From: Rhodoferax sp.
GTDB lineage: Bacteria; Pseudomonadota; Gammaproteobacteria; Burkholderiales; Burkholderiaceae_C
Assembly (NCBI RefSeq): GCF_025354435.1
Contig: NZ_JANXMU010000070.1
Coordinates: forward strand, 1-64,000
Length of the DNA stretch: 64,000 bases
Direction of reading: 5' to 3'
The notes beneath the pieces were generated by a model that was not told the origin of the DNA, made no database searches, and saw only the letters and a program-made list of their open reading frames with translations. Positions 7,826 through 16,203 of this stretch are shown here, piece by piece. Position 1 is the stretch's first letter. Each line of letters opens with the position of its first letter. Made by a program: the position numbers and the translations under genes.

Positions 7826-8737
7826 ATGCACACCTCCACCCTGCCCTCCCCACCCTTGCTACCCACCCCAGCCCAACGTGAAAAGCAGGGCAAGCTGCTG
7901 CTCATCGCTGGGGGCGTGCTGCTGGGCACCATCGGCGTGTTTGTGGAAGAAGCCGGGCAGCACCCGCTAGCCACGGTGTGGTTTCGCTGCGTGTTTGGCG
8001 CGCTGGCCTTAGGGCTGTGGGGCGCGGCCACCGGGCGGCTAGGCGAGCTGTGCCTGCGGGGCCGCAGCCTGGGGGTGGTGGGCCTGGCGGGTGGGCTGAT
8101 GCTGCTGAACTGGGCGCTGTTTTTTGCGGCCATTCCCCGCACATCCATCGCCGTGGCCACGGTGGTGTTCCACATCCAGCCGATCTGGGTGATGGTGTGT
8201 GGCGCCTGGGTGCTCAAAGAAACCGTGGCCCCGCGCCAGTGGGCGGCCACGCTGGTGGCGCTGTGCGGGCTGGCGCTGACCACCGGACTGCTGGACGGGG
8301 GCTCCCACAGCCTGGGCGACGGCTATGGGCTGGGCCTGCTGATGTGCCTGGGCGGGTCGCTCAGCTATGCCGGGGTGACGCTGATCGCCAAAACCGAGCG
8401 CCGCGTCACACCCTTTGCCCTGGCCTGGTGGCAGTGCGCGGTGGGCGTGGTGCTGCTGGCCTGGGTGCCTTGGGTCTATGGCTGGCCCGCCGAAGCTGCC
8501 AGCTGGGCCTGGCTGGTTGGCCTGGGCGTGTTCCATACCGGCCTGGCCTACGCCATCCTGTTTACCGGTATGGCCCGGTTGGCCACCGGGCAGATTGCGG
8601 TGCTGCAATACGTCTACCCGCTGACCGCCATCGGGGTGGACCGCCTGGTCTATGGCCGCACGCTCAGCACGGTGCAGGTAGCGGGCGTGGTGCTGATGGC
8701 GCTAGCACTGTGGACGCTGCGCAGGCCGCAGCGTTGA
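7826..8737 (+). CDS. DMT-superfamily (EamA) transporter
   Basis: A 303-residue protein with ten predicted membrane helices arranged as two EamA repeats. The first contains 'VWFRCVFGALALGLW' and 'LMLLNWALFFAAIPRTSIAVATVVFHIQPIW' region; the second contains 'YVYPLTAIGVDRLVYG'. EamA proteins export amino acids, metabolites or drugs across the inner membrane; the substrate cannot be read from the sequence. Divergent from the LysR regulator, giving a typical regulator-exporter pair. It starts with a cytosolic Pro-rich N-terminus of about 25 residues. Confidence 0.87.
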   Translation: MHTSTLPSPPLLPTPAQREKQGKLLLIAGGVLLGTIGVFVEEAGQHPLATVWFRCVFGALALGLWGAATGRLGELCLRGRSLGVVGLAGGLMLLNWALFFAAIPRTSIAVATVVFHIQPIWVMVCGAWVLKETVAPRQWAATLVALCGLALTTGLLDGGSHSLGDGYGLGLLMCLGGSLSYAGVTLIAKTERRVTPFALAWWQCAVGVVLLAWVPWVYGWPAEAASWAWLVGLGVFHTGLAYAILFTGMARLATGQIAVLQYVYPLTAIGVDRLVYGRTLSTVQVAGVVLMALALWTLRRPQR

Positions 8738-8744
8738 ACAGGCT

Positions 8745-8817
8745 TATTGCTATATTTTTGATGGCAGCTTACGCAGGTGGAATACGCGCTAGAGGCCAAT
8801 TTTTTATAAATTTCAGG
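8745..8817. repeat. Intergenic palindromic repeat, copy 2
   Basis: TTGCTATATTTTTGATGGCAGCTTACGCAGG...ACGCGCTAGAGGCC followed by AATTTTTTATAAATTT. It has the same layout and orientation as copy 1, with divergence in the core. It fills the gap between the DMT gene and the convergent DUF2789 gene. Confidence 0.7.
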
Positions 8818-8818
8818 C

Positions 8819-9061
8819 CTAAGCCTTTGGTGCGCGCAAAGCCTGGCTCAGCTGGTCTACCGGTTCGGCCCAGTCGGAATCCTGCTGCAGGGCCTCGCGC
8901 AAAAACGTGGCCTGGGCGGGCGACCAGAAAGGCGCGTCCGGCAGCAGCACATTGCCCGGCAGCGGCGCGTTCATGGCCAGAAAACGGGCAATGGCTGGCG
9001 CGTCCGAGGGTAGGCCCAGCTGGACGAACAGGGCATGGAAGGAATGTGTAGGTGTGTCCAT
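8819..9061 (-). CDS. DUF2789 family protein
   Basis: This 80-residue protein carries the DUF2789 pattern: an N-terminal 'MDTPTHSFHALFVQLGLPSD', then 'APFWSPAQATFLREALQQDSDWAEPVDQLSQAL'-type C-terminal half. Family members are small, soluble, common in gammaproteobacteria and betaproteobacteria, and have no assigned function. It ends 2 bp from intergenic repeat copy 2. The next gene on the same strand (glutamine amidotransferase) lies upstream, ending 58 bp before this start, so the two may be co-transcribed. Confidence 0.8.
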   Translation of the reverse strand: MDTPTHSFHALFVQLGLPSDAPAIARFLAMNAPLPGNVLLPDAPFWSPAQATFLREALQQDSDWAEPVDQLSQALRAPKA

Positions 9062-9119
9062 GCCTTACCTTACCGCATTTGCCGCGCCAAGGCGATGGCT
9101 GGCGGCTGCCTTCAAGACC

Positions 9120-9944
9120 TCAAACGCCGCCGTGCCGTGCCAGCAACTTGCCCTGCCGCACGGCGACCAGCTCGCCCTCGGCCAGCGGCCGCCAGGCCTC
9201 GTCGGTCAACGCCACGCTGGCGATCAGCAGGGCATCGTGCTCCTCGGCATCGGCCTCAATCGCCACGCCGTCCTGGTGCGCCGGTGGCGGTGCGGCCGAC
9301 ATGCACACCCGTTCCAGCAACCACAGCCCGGGCGGTTCGGCGGGTTCGCCATCGGCATGGATGCGCCGGTGGCCGTGGGCAAACAGGGTGTCACCGTCGG
9401 AATACAAAAAGTTGGCCGGGCCCAGCGCCCGCATGTCGGCCGCAAAAGCCACCAGCAGCGCCATGCGCGCCTCCAGCGGCGGCGGGCTGGAAGCACCGGC
9501 CCACAGCGTGTGCAGGCGGGCCAGCAATGCGCAAAACGCATGCTCCGAATCGGTCTGCCCCACCGGGCTGTACGCAGCCAGCGCCATGGTGGGGCTGGTC
9601 TGGAAGTTGACCAGGGTGCCGTTGTGGGCGAACACATGGGTGTGGCCGCCCAGCTCGCGCATGAAGGGCTGGGTGTTGACAAACTGCACCGTGCCCAGCG
9701 TGGCATGGCGGATGTGCGAGATGCCCAGGGTGGTGCTGGGGCCCTCGGTTTCCAGATAGCGCACCAGCGCACTGTCGCCCGCCGCCCGTGGCTCCCGGAA
9801 CAGCGCCACGTCCACGCCCTGGTAAAAAGCCACGCCCCAGCCATCGTGCACCCCGCCCTGGGCGCTGCCGCGCGAGGCCAGGGTGTGCAGCGAAAAGGTC
9901 AGCTGCGCGGGCTCGGAGGTCGACAGGGCTAGAAGTTCACACAT
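9120..9944 (-). CDS. Class II glutamine amidotransferase, YafJ type
   Basis: Starting at ATG 9944 the protein is 274 residues and begins M-C-E-L-L, placing the Ntn catalytic cysteine at position 2 as required after Met removal. An upstream in-frame start (10013) would bury it and is rejected. Further family marks are 'HDGWGVAFY', 'ISHIRHATLG', 'HVFAHNGTL' and 'GQTDSEHAFCALL', the GATase_4/YafJ core that hydrolyses glutamine. There is no synthetase domain, so the acceptor is unknown. Cytosolic. A separate partner subunit is not present nearby. Confidence 0.87.
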   Translation of the reverse strand: MCELLALSTSEPAQLTFSLHTLASRGSAQGGVHDGWGVAFYQGVDVALFREPRAAGDSALVRYLETEGPSTTLGISHIRHATLGTVQFVNTQPFMRELGGHTHVFAHNGTLVNFQTSPTMALAAYSPVGQTDSEHAFCALLARLHTLWAGASSPPPLEARMALLVAFAADMRALGPANFLYSDGDTLFAHGHRRIHADGEPAEPPGLWLLERVCMSAAPPPAHQDGVAIEADAEEHDALLIASVALTDEAWRPLAEGELVAVRQGKLLARHGGV

Positions 9945-10167
9945 GATTTTTGAGGCTGGGTTTCCAAAGGAAGTTGGGTCTGCGCCGGGTGGTGCCAGAG
10001 CATTGTCCGGCAATGCCGCATGGGGCCAGCAGGCCCAACCCTTCGGCGCGCTAGGAATTCCGCCATGCCCTCGGCACCGCTTGCGTTACCGCTTTACGCT
10101 CTCCGTGCATAGTGCCCGAAAGCGCGCTTGAACCCGCTTTACGCCCCCGTTCTGAAGGAAACCCGTG

Positions 10168-10641
10168 ATGCGCCTATTTGTTGCAACCCTTTTTTCATCG
10201 CTGCTGCTCGCGCTGGCGGGCTGCGCCACCGTCACGCCAGGCATGACCCGCGAAGAAGTGCTGTCGTCCTTGGGCCGCCCCACGGCCGAACTGGACCGTG
10301 ACGGCATCCACCGGCTGCAGTATTCGCGCCAACCGATGGGGCAGTCGGTGGTGATGGTGGACCTGGATGCCAGCGGCCACGTCGTGCAGTCGCGTGAGGT
10401 GATGAATCCCGCCAACCTCTACAAGATCGATGTGTCGGGTACCACCACCCAGGCCGACATCCTCTGGGCCCTCGGCCCGCCCGCCACGGTGGACGGCGTG
10501 ATGGCCTGGAATGGCAAGATCTGGGCCTACCGCTGGAGAGACATCGAGGACATGTGGTTCTGGGTGTACTTCGACCCTGCAGGCGTGGTGCGGCGCATCC
10601 AGCAAGGGCCGGATATACCGTTGTTTCGGGTGATGCGTTGA
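10168..10641 (+). CDS. Small outer-membrane-type lipoprotein, BamE/SmpA-like fold (putative)
   Basis: A 157-residue protein with a lipoprotein signal peptide ending in a lipobox L-A-G-C (Cys about residue 18), followed by 'VTPGMTREEVLSSLGRPTAELD' region. That motif, 'G-M-t-r-e-e-V-l-x-x-L-G-x-P', is shared by BamE/OmlA-type small lipoproteins; a second half ('TTTQADILWALGPPATVDG') repeats the pattern. It is too divergent to call BamE itself. GAAGGAA precedes the start; GTG 10165 directly before ATG 10168 is an alternative. Monocistronic, followed by intergenic repeat copy 3. Confidence 0.7.
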   Translation: MRLFVATLFSSLLLALAGCATVTPGMTREEVLSSLGRPTAELDRDGIHRLQYSRQPMGQSVVMVDLDASGHVVQSREVMNPANLYKIDVSGTTTQADILWALGPPATVDGVMAWNGKIWAYRWRDIEDMWFWVYFDPAGVVRRIQQGPDIPLFRVMR

Positions 10642-10748
10642 ATATCTATTTTTATAAAAAAAGTAATTTTTCTATAGCGCCTTGTGTAGATTAAATCTAC
10701 GCTACCTGCCAATTTGGCTGCTAGAAAATTGTCGTAAATCTATAGCAC
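10642..10748. repeat. Intergenic palindromic repeat, copy 3 (long variant)
   Basis: TATTTTTATAAAAAAAG...TCTATAGCGCCTTGTGTAGATTAAATCTACGCTACCTGCC, ending in GTAAATCTATAGCAC. The core AGATTAAATCT/GTAG...CTAC pairs as a hairpin, and the right end (TCTATAGCA) is shared with copies 4 and 5, marking a longer subtype of about 105 bp. Confidence 0.7.
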
Positions 10749-11009
10749 CCGCCATCGCAATGGCCGGGTACACCCGCAGGCAGCGTCTTCACCAGACTGC
10801 AGACGAACGGATGGCGAAACCCTATGTGCGGCTCGCCACGCTGGGCAGGCTTATGGTGCCAACAACCGGTCCTGGGCCAAGAGATCCGCCGCAGCGGCAG
10901 TGCGTGCGGTTACCCCAGCGGAACCACGCGCCTGATCGGACCGGGCGACACCAAGATGGGCCGCTCGGTATCGAACCTGGTAGCCATCGAGGTGTTCGCT
11001 GCGCCTTAG
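10749..11009 (+). other. Gene-free stretch with a possible degraded coding remnant
   Basis: GC-rich and codon-like, but no complete gene. The frame ending at TAG 11007-11009 shows 'SACGYPSGTTRLIGPGDTKM' followed by 'GRSVSNLVAIEVFAAP', which looks like the C-terminal end of a real protein. The neighbouring frame just upstream has 'QAYGANNRSWAKRSAAAA'. This suggests a frameshifted relic. I do not recognise the family. Its 3' end overlaps the convergent nitroreductase-fusion gene by four bases. Confidence 0.25.
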
Positions 11010-11890
11010 TCCGCCAGCTGTCCGCGGTCCGCAGACGGGGCACCGGCCGCGGCTTGCTCCGCAGCGGGTGTCCAGCAGGACCAGACCTCCAAGGGCGCGG
11101 CGTGGTCTCTGTCGGGCGGTGCTTTCACCACGCTGCCCAGGCTGATAAATCCGGCCAGGAATTCCCCAGGCTGGATACCCAACGCCTCCAACAACACAGG
11201 ATCAAAGCAGCGTTCGCCACTGAGCACAATCGCGCCAAAGCCCAACTGGTGAGCCGCATTGAGCAGATTCCCCAAGGCCGCACCCGCGGACAGGGTTTGT
11301 TCGCGCATCGGCACCATGCTGCGCGCATTGGGAGACACCACAAAGGCCAGCAACACTGGTGCACGGGTGGCATGCTCGCGCGCACGGCGGATATCTTCCG
11401 GCGATGCCAAAGGGTCGCGGCGGCGTTTTTCCTGCTCGAACGTATCTGCCAATCCCGCCCGCTGCGCGGCGCGGAACTCGATGACGCGCCAGGGATGCAG
11501 ATGGCCGTGGTCGGGCGCGTGCAAAGCGGCTTTCAAAATCCAATGGATGTCTTCGGCACTCGGCCCTGGGGTGCTGAGCCGCTTGGGCGAGACGGACCTT
11601 CTCTTTAAGAGTGGCGCGACGGCAGCTTCTTTTTTGGAAGTCTGCAAATTTCGGTGCAAGGCCTCCACTTCCAGCAACGCCGTTTCAGCCCAGGCCAGCA
11701 CCTGCGCACCTTGGGACGTCAGGCCGCCAAGCCCCGTGCCTGGTTGCAGGATGGACGTTTGAAACTCGCTTTCGGCTGCCTGCAAGGCGCGGGCTAAATC
11801 CCCATCAGACGCAGGATCGATGCGTGCGGCGGGGTCGGATTGCGGATGCTTGCCGATAGCCACAAGTGAACGAAGTTGGTTGATTTCCAC
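11006..11890 (-). CDS. Nitroreductase fused to a degenerate LysR-type HTH
   Basis: A 294-residue protein in two parts. Residues 1-85 follow the LysR (CysB-like) HTH pattern ('MEINQLRSLVAIGKH...LARALQAAESEFQTSIL...GTGLGGLTSQGAQVL') but lack a convincing recognition helix. Residues 95-275 are a nitroreductase of the YdjA type: 'LLKRRSVSPKRLSTPGPS', 'HAPDHGHLHPWRVIEF', 'GAALGNLLNAAHQLGFGAIVLSG'. The latter binds FMN and reduces nitro or enone substrates with NAD(P)H. Standalone YdjA is about 185 residues, so the N-terminal part is truly extra. The HTH probably no longer binds DNA (inference). The start at 11890 is needed to include the HTH part. Confidence 0.75.
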   Translation of the reverse strand: MEINQLRSLVAIGKHPQSDPAARIDPASDGDLARALQAAESEFQTSILQPGTGLGGLTSQGAQVLAWAETALLEVEALHRNLQTSKKEAAVAPLLKRRSVSPKRLSTPGPSAEDIHWILKAALHAPDHGHLHPWRVIEFRAAQRAGLADTFEQEKRRRDPLASPEDIRRAREHATRAPVLLAFVVSPNARSMVPMREQTLSAGAALGNLLNAAHQLGFGAIVLSGERCFDPVLLEALGIQPGEFLAGFISLGSVVKAPPDRDHAAPLEVWSCWTPAAEQAAAGAPSADRGQLAD

Positions 11891-12100
11891 GTGCGGGGGC
11901 CTTTAGGGGGATAAAAACTTTGCGCCAGGCGCATCCGGTAGGCGCTACCGGACATGAAGAGGTTAATTGCAGAAGGTGGGTTGGCGCATCTAAATTCAGC
12001 ATTTATCCAAAAATTCCCACAAATCCATAGCCCCCTAAAGCCGCCCAGCGCTGGCCAGCCGATGTTGCAGCCACGCACAGCGCCAGGCACCCCCCAGTCC
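11891..12100. other. Intergenic region with a repeat remnant
   Basis: 210 bp between two minus-strand genes. It contains a short inverted repeat GGTAGGCGCTACC near 11937-11949. It also contains a decayed intergenic repeat around 11985-12040 (CTAAATTCAGCAT...AAATCCATAGC), whose first half matches copy 9 at 51390-51402 and whose end matches copy 5. I see no gene here. Confidence 0.5.
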
Positions 12101-14041
12101 CTACGACAAAGACCCTGCATCCCCCCGCATAAACCCGGCAAAAAACTCTGCCAGTTCCCGGTGTGCCCCCAGCGGCAGCACGTGGGCAATGTACTGGTCG
12201 GGGCGGACGACGACCAGAGCACCTTGGGCCCGGTCGATGCCGCGCAGAGAGAAGATGTCTTGGCCGCTTTTTACGTCGGCGCAGAAGACTTTTTCATAGT
12301 CGCGCAACTGGTAGCGCCCCTTGCGCGGCAGCAGGATGGGCGGCAGGGCTTCAAGATCCATGGCGCGATGGTCTTGCTGGAAGATGGCGCGCAGGTCGAA
12401 GACTGCATCGATATCCTGGCCTGCGGGGGTGAACTGGCGCACCGGTGAATCCGGAGATGTTTCCAGGAAGCGGCACAGCGCGCCCAGGCCGGTATCTGCA
12501 TCGCTTGCTGTACCGGTGGCGGCCGCGAAGGCGTACAGGTGCCAGCGGCCGTCGGCCTGGGCCACGTGGCCGAGCTGCAGCGGCTTGGCATCGAAGGCGC
12601 GCAGCACCGGCGCGGAATGGAAGCGCGTGCCGACCACGAAGCCGGTGGCCAGGTGCTGGTGGGTGGCCTGCCCGCAAATAGCGGACGGGCGGTAGTGCGT
12701 GCCCATGCCGGCGGTAAAGCGGCCATGCTGCTCGAAGTACTTTTGGAACTCTTTCGGGTCCACGCCCTGGATGGTACCGCTGGCAGCTTGCTGCGGGCGG
12801 TCGCTGAACATCTGGGCCCATTCGCGGTCGAAGTCGATCAGTTCTTGGGCCACCACCTGGCGCTCTTGCGAGTAGGTGTGCAGCAGCTCGGGCCCGCATT
12901 GGCCGGACAGCACCGCCGCCAGCTTCCAGCCCAGGTTGAAGCTGTCCTGCATAGAGAAGTTCATGCCCTGCCCGGCCTTGGGGCTGTGGGTGTGGCAGGC
13001 GTCTCCGGCGATAAACACGTGGGGCTGCGCGGTACCGATGTCTAGGGTCGCCACATCGTCGTATTGGTCGCAAATGCGCTGGCCGATTTCGTACACCGAC
13101 CACCAGGGCACCTCTTTCACCTCCAGCGTGTAGGGGTGCAGGATGCGCTGCGCGGCGGCGATGAGGTGGTCCACGGTGATACCGCGGTGGGCCACCCGCT
13201 CGTCTTCGCCCAGCTTGTCCATCTCAACGTAGAAGCGCACCAGGTAGCCGCCCTCGCGCGGGATCACCAGCAGGTTGCCATGGGCGGACTGCACGGCCAC
13301 TTTGTTGCGGATGTCGGGGAAATCGGTCACGGCCAGCATGTCCATCACGCCCCAGGCGTGGTTGGCCGAGTCACCCACCAGCTTGCGGCCAATGGATGTG
13401 CGCACGCCGCTGCGCGCACCGTCACAGCCGACCACGTAGCGGGCTTTGATGGTTTCGATCTGCCCGTGGTGGGTGGCATCGGTGCGCTCCAGTTGCACGG
13501 TGACGGGGTAGTCGGCTGCGCTGCGGTCTACTTTGAGGCCTACGAAGTTGCGGGCGTAGTGCGGCTCCAGCCGGGTGGGGGCGTTGCGCATGTGCTCCAA
13601 ATAAAAGTCATGCACCCGCGCCTGGTTCAGGATCACGTGGGGAAACTCGGACAGGCCGTCTTCGGTGTCCTGCACCCGGCCATGGCGCACGATGCCGCCC
13701 TGCTGCGGGTCGGCAGGTTTCCAGAAGGTCACTTCGTTGACCCAGCAGGCCTCTTTGAGCACCCGGTCGCTGAAGTTGAAGGCCTGGAACATCTCCATGG
13801 TGCGGCAGGCAATGCCATCGGCCTGGCCCCGCTCCATGGGGCCGTCTTTCTGCTCCACGATGCAGGTGCGGATGTGGGGAAACGCGGCCAGTTGGGCGGC
13901 CAGCGTGAGGCCTGCAGGGCCGCAACCGACGATGAGCACGTCGACCTCTTGGGGCAGCGCATCGGTGTGGGGAATGGCGTGGGCCGACGCGTTCAAAACT
14001 TCGGGGGCGCCAGGCTGGAAGCCGTTCAGATGGAATTGCAT
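12101..14041 (-). CDS. mobA: 3-hydroxybenzoate 4-monooxygenase (MobA-like flavoprotein)
   Basis: A 646-residue flavoprotein of the phenol-2-monooxygenase/MobA group. The FAD-binding GxGxxG is at residues 34-50 ('DVLIVGCGPAGLTLAAQL'), the second FAD motif is 'FIAGDACHTHSPKAGQGMN', and the C-terminal 180 residues form the thioredoxin-like dimerisation domain seen only in this subgroup. Length matches Comamonas testosteroni MobA (about 640). It converts 3-hydroxybenzoate to protocatechuate with NADPH and O2. The adjacent AAHS transporter and divergent MarR gene reproduce the known mobR-mobA context. Ring-cleavage genes are not in the window. A related phenolic substrate cannot be excluded. RBS AAAGAGAG precedes ATG 14041; the stop is TAG. 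Confidence 0.78.
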   Translation of the reverse strand: MQFHLNGFQPGAPEVLNASAHAIPHTDALPQEVDVLIVGCGPAGLTLAAQLAAFPHIRTCIVEQKDGPMERGQADGIACRTMEMFQAFNFSDRVLKEACWVNEVTFWKPADPQQGGIVRHGRVQDTEDGLSEFPHVILNQARVHDFYLEHMRNAPTRLEPHYARNFVGLKVDRSAADYPVTVQLERTDATHHGQIETIKARYVVGCDGARSGVRTSIGRKLVGDSANHAWGVMDMLAVTDFPDIRNKVAVQSAHGNLLVIPREGGYLVRFYVEMDKLGEDERVAHRGITVDHLIAAAQRILHPYTLEVKEVPWWSVYEIGQRICDQYDDVATLDIGTAQPHVFIAGDACHTHSPKAGQGMNFSMQDSFNLGWKLAAVLSGQCGPELLHTYSQERQVVAQELIDFDREWAQMFSDRPQQAASGTIQGVDPKEFQKYFEQHGRFTAGMGTHYRPSAICGQATHQHLATGFVVGTRFHSAPVLRAFDAKPLQLGHVAQADGRWHLYAFAAATGTASDADTGLGALCRFLETSPDSPVRQFTPAGQDIDAVFDLRAIFQQDHRAMDLEALPPILLPRKGRYQLRDYEKVFCADVKSGQDIFSLRGIDRAQGALVVVRPDQYIAHVLPLGAHRELAEFFAGFMRGDAGSLS

Positions 14042-14125
14042 TTTTAACTCTCTTTGTGGGGATAACGTGAAACAACTGGTCTGGCTCGGGGTGCTCTACC
14101 CCTGAGTCCATAAAAGTCAGGTGTG

Positions 14126-15466
14126 TCACAGGGTGGGGGTGGACGGCGTGTGAGCCTTGGGCACCACCAGCGTCAAGACCGCGCCGAAGAGGGCTAGTGC
14201 CGCCAGCACGTAGAAGATGGCGTTAAGCGCAAAGCCGCCGCCGATCAAAAAGCCGCCCAGTAGCGGTCCGCCCACGCCGCCCAGTCGGCCGAAGCCCGCA
14301 CACCAGGCCACGCCAGCACCGCGCACATGGGTGCGGTAGTAGTTGGCGACAAAGCCGTAGATCAGGGTTTGGGTGCCGCTGGTGCCCATACCCACCACGG
14401 CGACGGCGGCCAGCTGCACGGCCAGCGGCAGATCCAGCGTGAGCACCGCAATCGCCACCGCGCCGATGGCAAAGCTGGCGGCCACCACGCGCTTAGGGCC
14501 AAAGCGATCAGCAACCCTCGAGCCCAGCAGCGCGCCAATCACCGCGCCGCCATTCAACACCAGCAGAAACGACAGCGAGCCCTTGGCGTTGAAGCCCGCA
14601 CGCAGCATCAGCTCAGGCAGCCAGGTATTGAGCGAATACACCAGCAGCAGGCCGGTGGCGCTCATGCAGCCCAGCACCAGCGTGGGGAACAGGTAGCTGG
14701 AGCCGAAGAGCCCGGAAAATCCGGGTTTTTCCGTGGCCGCAGCCTGGGCCAGCACCACGGGTTCGTCAGCAGGCATCTCCACCCCGGTGCGCAACGAGAT
14801 CGCACGGGCCTCTTCCAACCTGCCGCGCGACACCAGCCAGGCCACCGACTCCGGCATCTTGCAATACGCTAGCGGCAGCAGCGTGACCAGCGGTAATGCG
14901 CCCAGCCAAAACATGCCGCGCCAGCCGATGACGGGCAACAGCACCATCGCCAGACCCGCCGCCAGCAGGCTGCCTAGCGGGATACCCGAGTAGACGATGG
15001 CGATGAACAGGTTCTTTTTGCCCTTGGGCGCGTACTCGGCAATCAGCGCGCCGGTGGTGGCCACCAGCGCGCCCACCCCCAGGCCGGTGGTAAAGCGCAG
15101 CAGGCCAAACAGCGTGGCGCTGGTGGTCAGCGCCGTGAGGCCCATGCCGATAGAAAACCAGGCATAGGCGAACAACATCACCTTACGGCGGCCCAGGGTG
15201 TCGCCCACGCTGCCCGCCAGCAAGGCCCCCACCAGCGCATAGCTACCCAGCGCACCGGCGATGCTGGGCGTAACCAGGCCGATATGCGACGGATCGCGCA
15301 GAAATGTCGACACTACCGTGCCATAAACCACCAGGTCATAGCCGTCAAAAACCAAGCCCACCGCGGCCAGTGTCACGATCCAGGCCACCGTGCGGAGGTG
15401 GCGGGTGTCGGGTGGGTTGTGCCTGCGTACAGCGGCAATGGAAGGGGGCGCAGAGGATGGGTGCAT
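14126..15466 (-). CDS. MFS transporter, aromatic acid:H+ symporter (AAHS) family
   Basis: A 446-residue, 12-helix MFS protein with the AAHS signature 'DGYDLVVYGTVV' in helix 1 and the loop 2-3 motif 'GSVGDTLGRRKVML'. These carriers import benzoate-type acids, here probably 3-hydroxybenzoate for MobA, which lies 84 bp downstream on the same strand. ATG 15466 is preferred to GTG 15499 because the latter lies inside the putative operator and adds residues not typical of the family N-terminus. Confidence 0.87.
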   Translation of the reverse strand: MHPSSAPPSIAAVRRHNPPDTRHLRTVAWIVTLAAVGLVFDGYDLVVYGTVVSTFLRDPSHIGLVTPSIAGALGSYALVGALLAGSVGDTLGRRKVMLFAYAWFSIGMGLTALTTSATLFGLLRFTTGLGVGALVATTGALIAEYAPKGKKNLFIAIVYSGIPLGSLLAAGLAMVLLPVIGWRGMFWLGALPLVTLLPLAYCKMPESVAWLVSRGRLEEARAISLRTGVEMPADEPVVLAQAAATEKPGFSGLFGSSYLFPTLVLGCMSATGLLLVYSLNTWLPELMLRAGFNAKGSLSFLLVLNGGAVIGALLGSRVADRFGPKRVVAASFAIGAVAIAVLTLDLPLAVQLAAVAVVGMGTSGTQTLIYGFVANYYRTHVRGAGVAWCAGFGRLGGVGGPLLGGFLIGGGFALNAIFYVLAALALFGAVLTLVVPKAHTPSTPTL

Positions 15467-15493
15467 GGTGGTTAGATCTTCGGTTTTAAATAC

Positions 15494-15527
15494 GTACACT
15501 TATCATCAGTGTACTTAATATAAGTGT
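15494..15527. promoter_or_regulatory. Nested inverted repeats, candidate MobR operator
   Basis: GTACACT-TATCATC-AGTGTAC (15494-15514) is a perfect 7-bp inverted repeat. ACACTTAT (15496-15503) pairs with ATAAGTGT (15520-15527) as a second, overlapping 8-bp inverted repeat. They lie between the divergent transporter/mobA arm and the MarR-type gene, where MarR proteins usually bind palindromes of 16-20 bp. The two alternative pairings share the left half-site. Confidence 0.65.
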
Positions 15528-15579
15528 AGGGTTAAACTTTGGACGAGTGCCTAGTACAAACCCTTGACCGACATTCCCT

Positions 15580-16059
15580 ATGACGACTCCGCTGCCCACC
15601 CCTGCCCTTCCGGGCCTGGACGACTTTCCCGGCCACACCATTCGGCGGCTGCAACAAATTGCCGTGGGTATCTTCCTAGACGAGACGGGAGACTTGGGCA
15701 TCACCCCGGTGCAGTTCGCCCTGCTCTTCGCCGCGGCCCAGCAGACCGGGCTGGACCAGCGCACGCTGGCAGGCAAGATCGGCCTGGACACCTCGACCAT
15801 CGGTGCCGTGGTGGACCGCCTGGAGGGCCGTGAACTCATAGCGCGCCAAGTCTCACCCGACGACAAACGCGTGCGCCTGCTCAGCGTCACCCCCGCCGGC
15901 AGGGACCTGCTAGACACCGCGATGCCCGCCATGCAGCGCGCCCAAGAGCGCATGCTCGCCCCCCTCCCCCCCGCCGACCGCCCCGTCTTCATGGCCATGG
16001 TCCAACGCATCGTGGAGCAGAACGGGGCTTGGAGCCGGGGGGCGAAGGAGGCTAGCTGA
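15580..16059 (+). CDS. mobR: MarR-family regulator (MobR-like)
   Basis: A 159-residue MarR protein. The winged HTH spans about residues 45-110 ('LDQRTLAGKIGLDTSTIGAVVDRL', then the wing 'RQVSPDDKRVRLLSVTPAG'), flanked by dimerisation helices. In C. testosteroni, MobR is a MarR repressor of mobA released by 3-hydroxybenzoate. The same divergent arrangement, with the inverted repeats at 15494-15527 between the genes, supports the same role here. The symbol is given by context; sequence alone supports only MarR family. Confidence 0.75.
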   Translation: MTTPLPTPALPGLDDFPGHTIRRLQQIAVGIFLDETGDLGITPVQFALLFAAAQQTGLDQRTLAGKIGLDTSTIGAVVDRLEGRELIARQVSPDDKRVRLLSVTPAGRDLLDTAMPAMQRAQERMLAPLPPADRPVFMAMVQRIVEQNGAWSRGAKEAS

Positions 16060-16203
16060 AGGGGACCAGAAGCAATACCGAGGTGCGCCAAAGCCCGTCG
16101 GCACCCCCCCGCACAAACCACATATGCATAGAAAAATTCCGCGCTTCGCGGGCGGAACTCCAGGGCTAGACTGCGCCTCCCTCCACTGCCAGGCTCTTCT
16201 TCC

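Noticed and set aside
8819-9061. DUF2789 gene as shadow of a long plus-strand frame (8907-9932)
   Set aside because: The minus-strand product matches a known small family, while the plus frame is antisense to two real genes.
16130-16160. Hairpin TTCCGCGCTTCGCGGGCGGAA as terminator
   Set aside because: It lacks a following T-tract on either strand and lies only about 60 bp before the sulfatase start.
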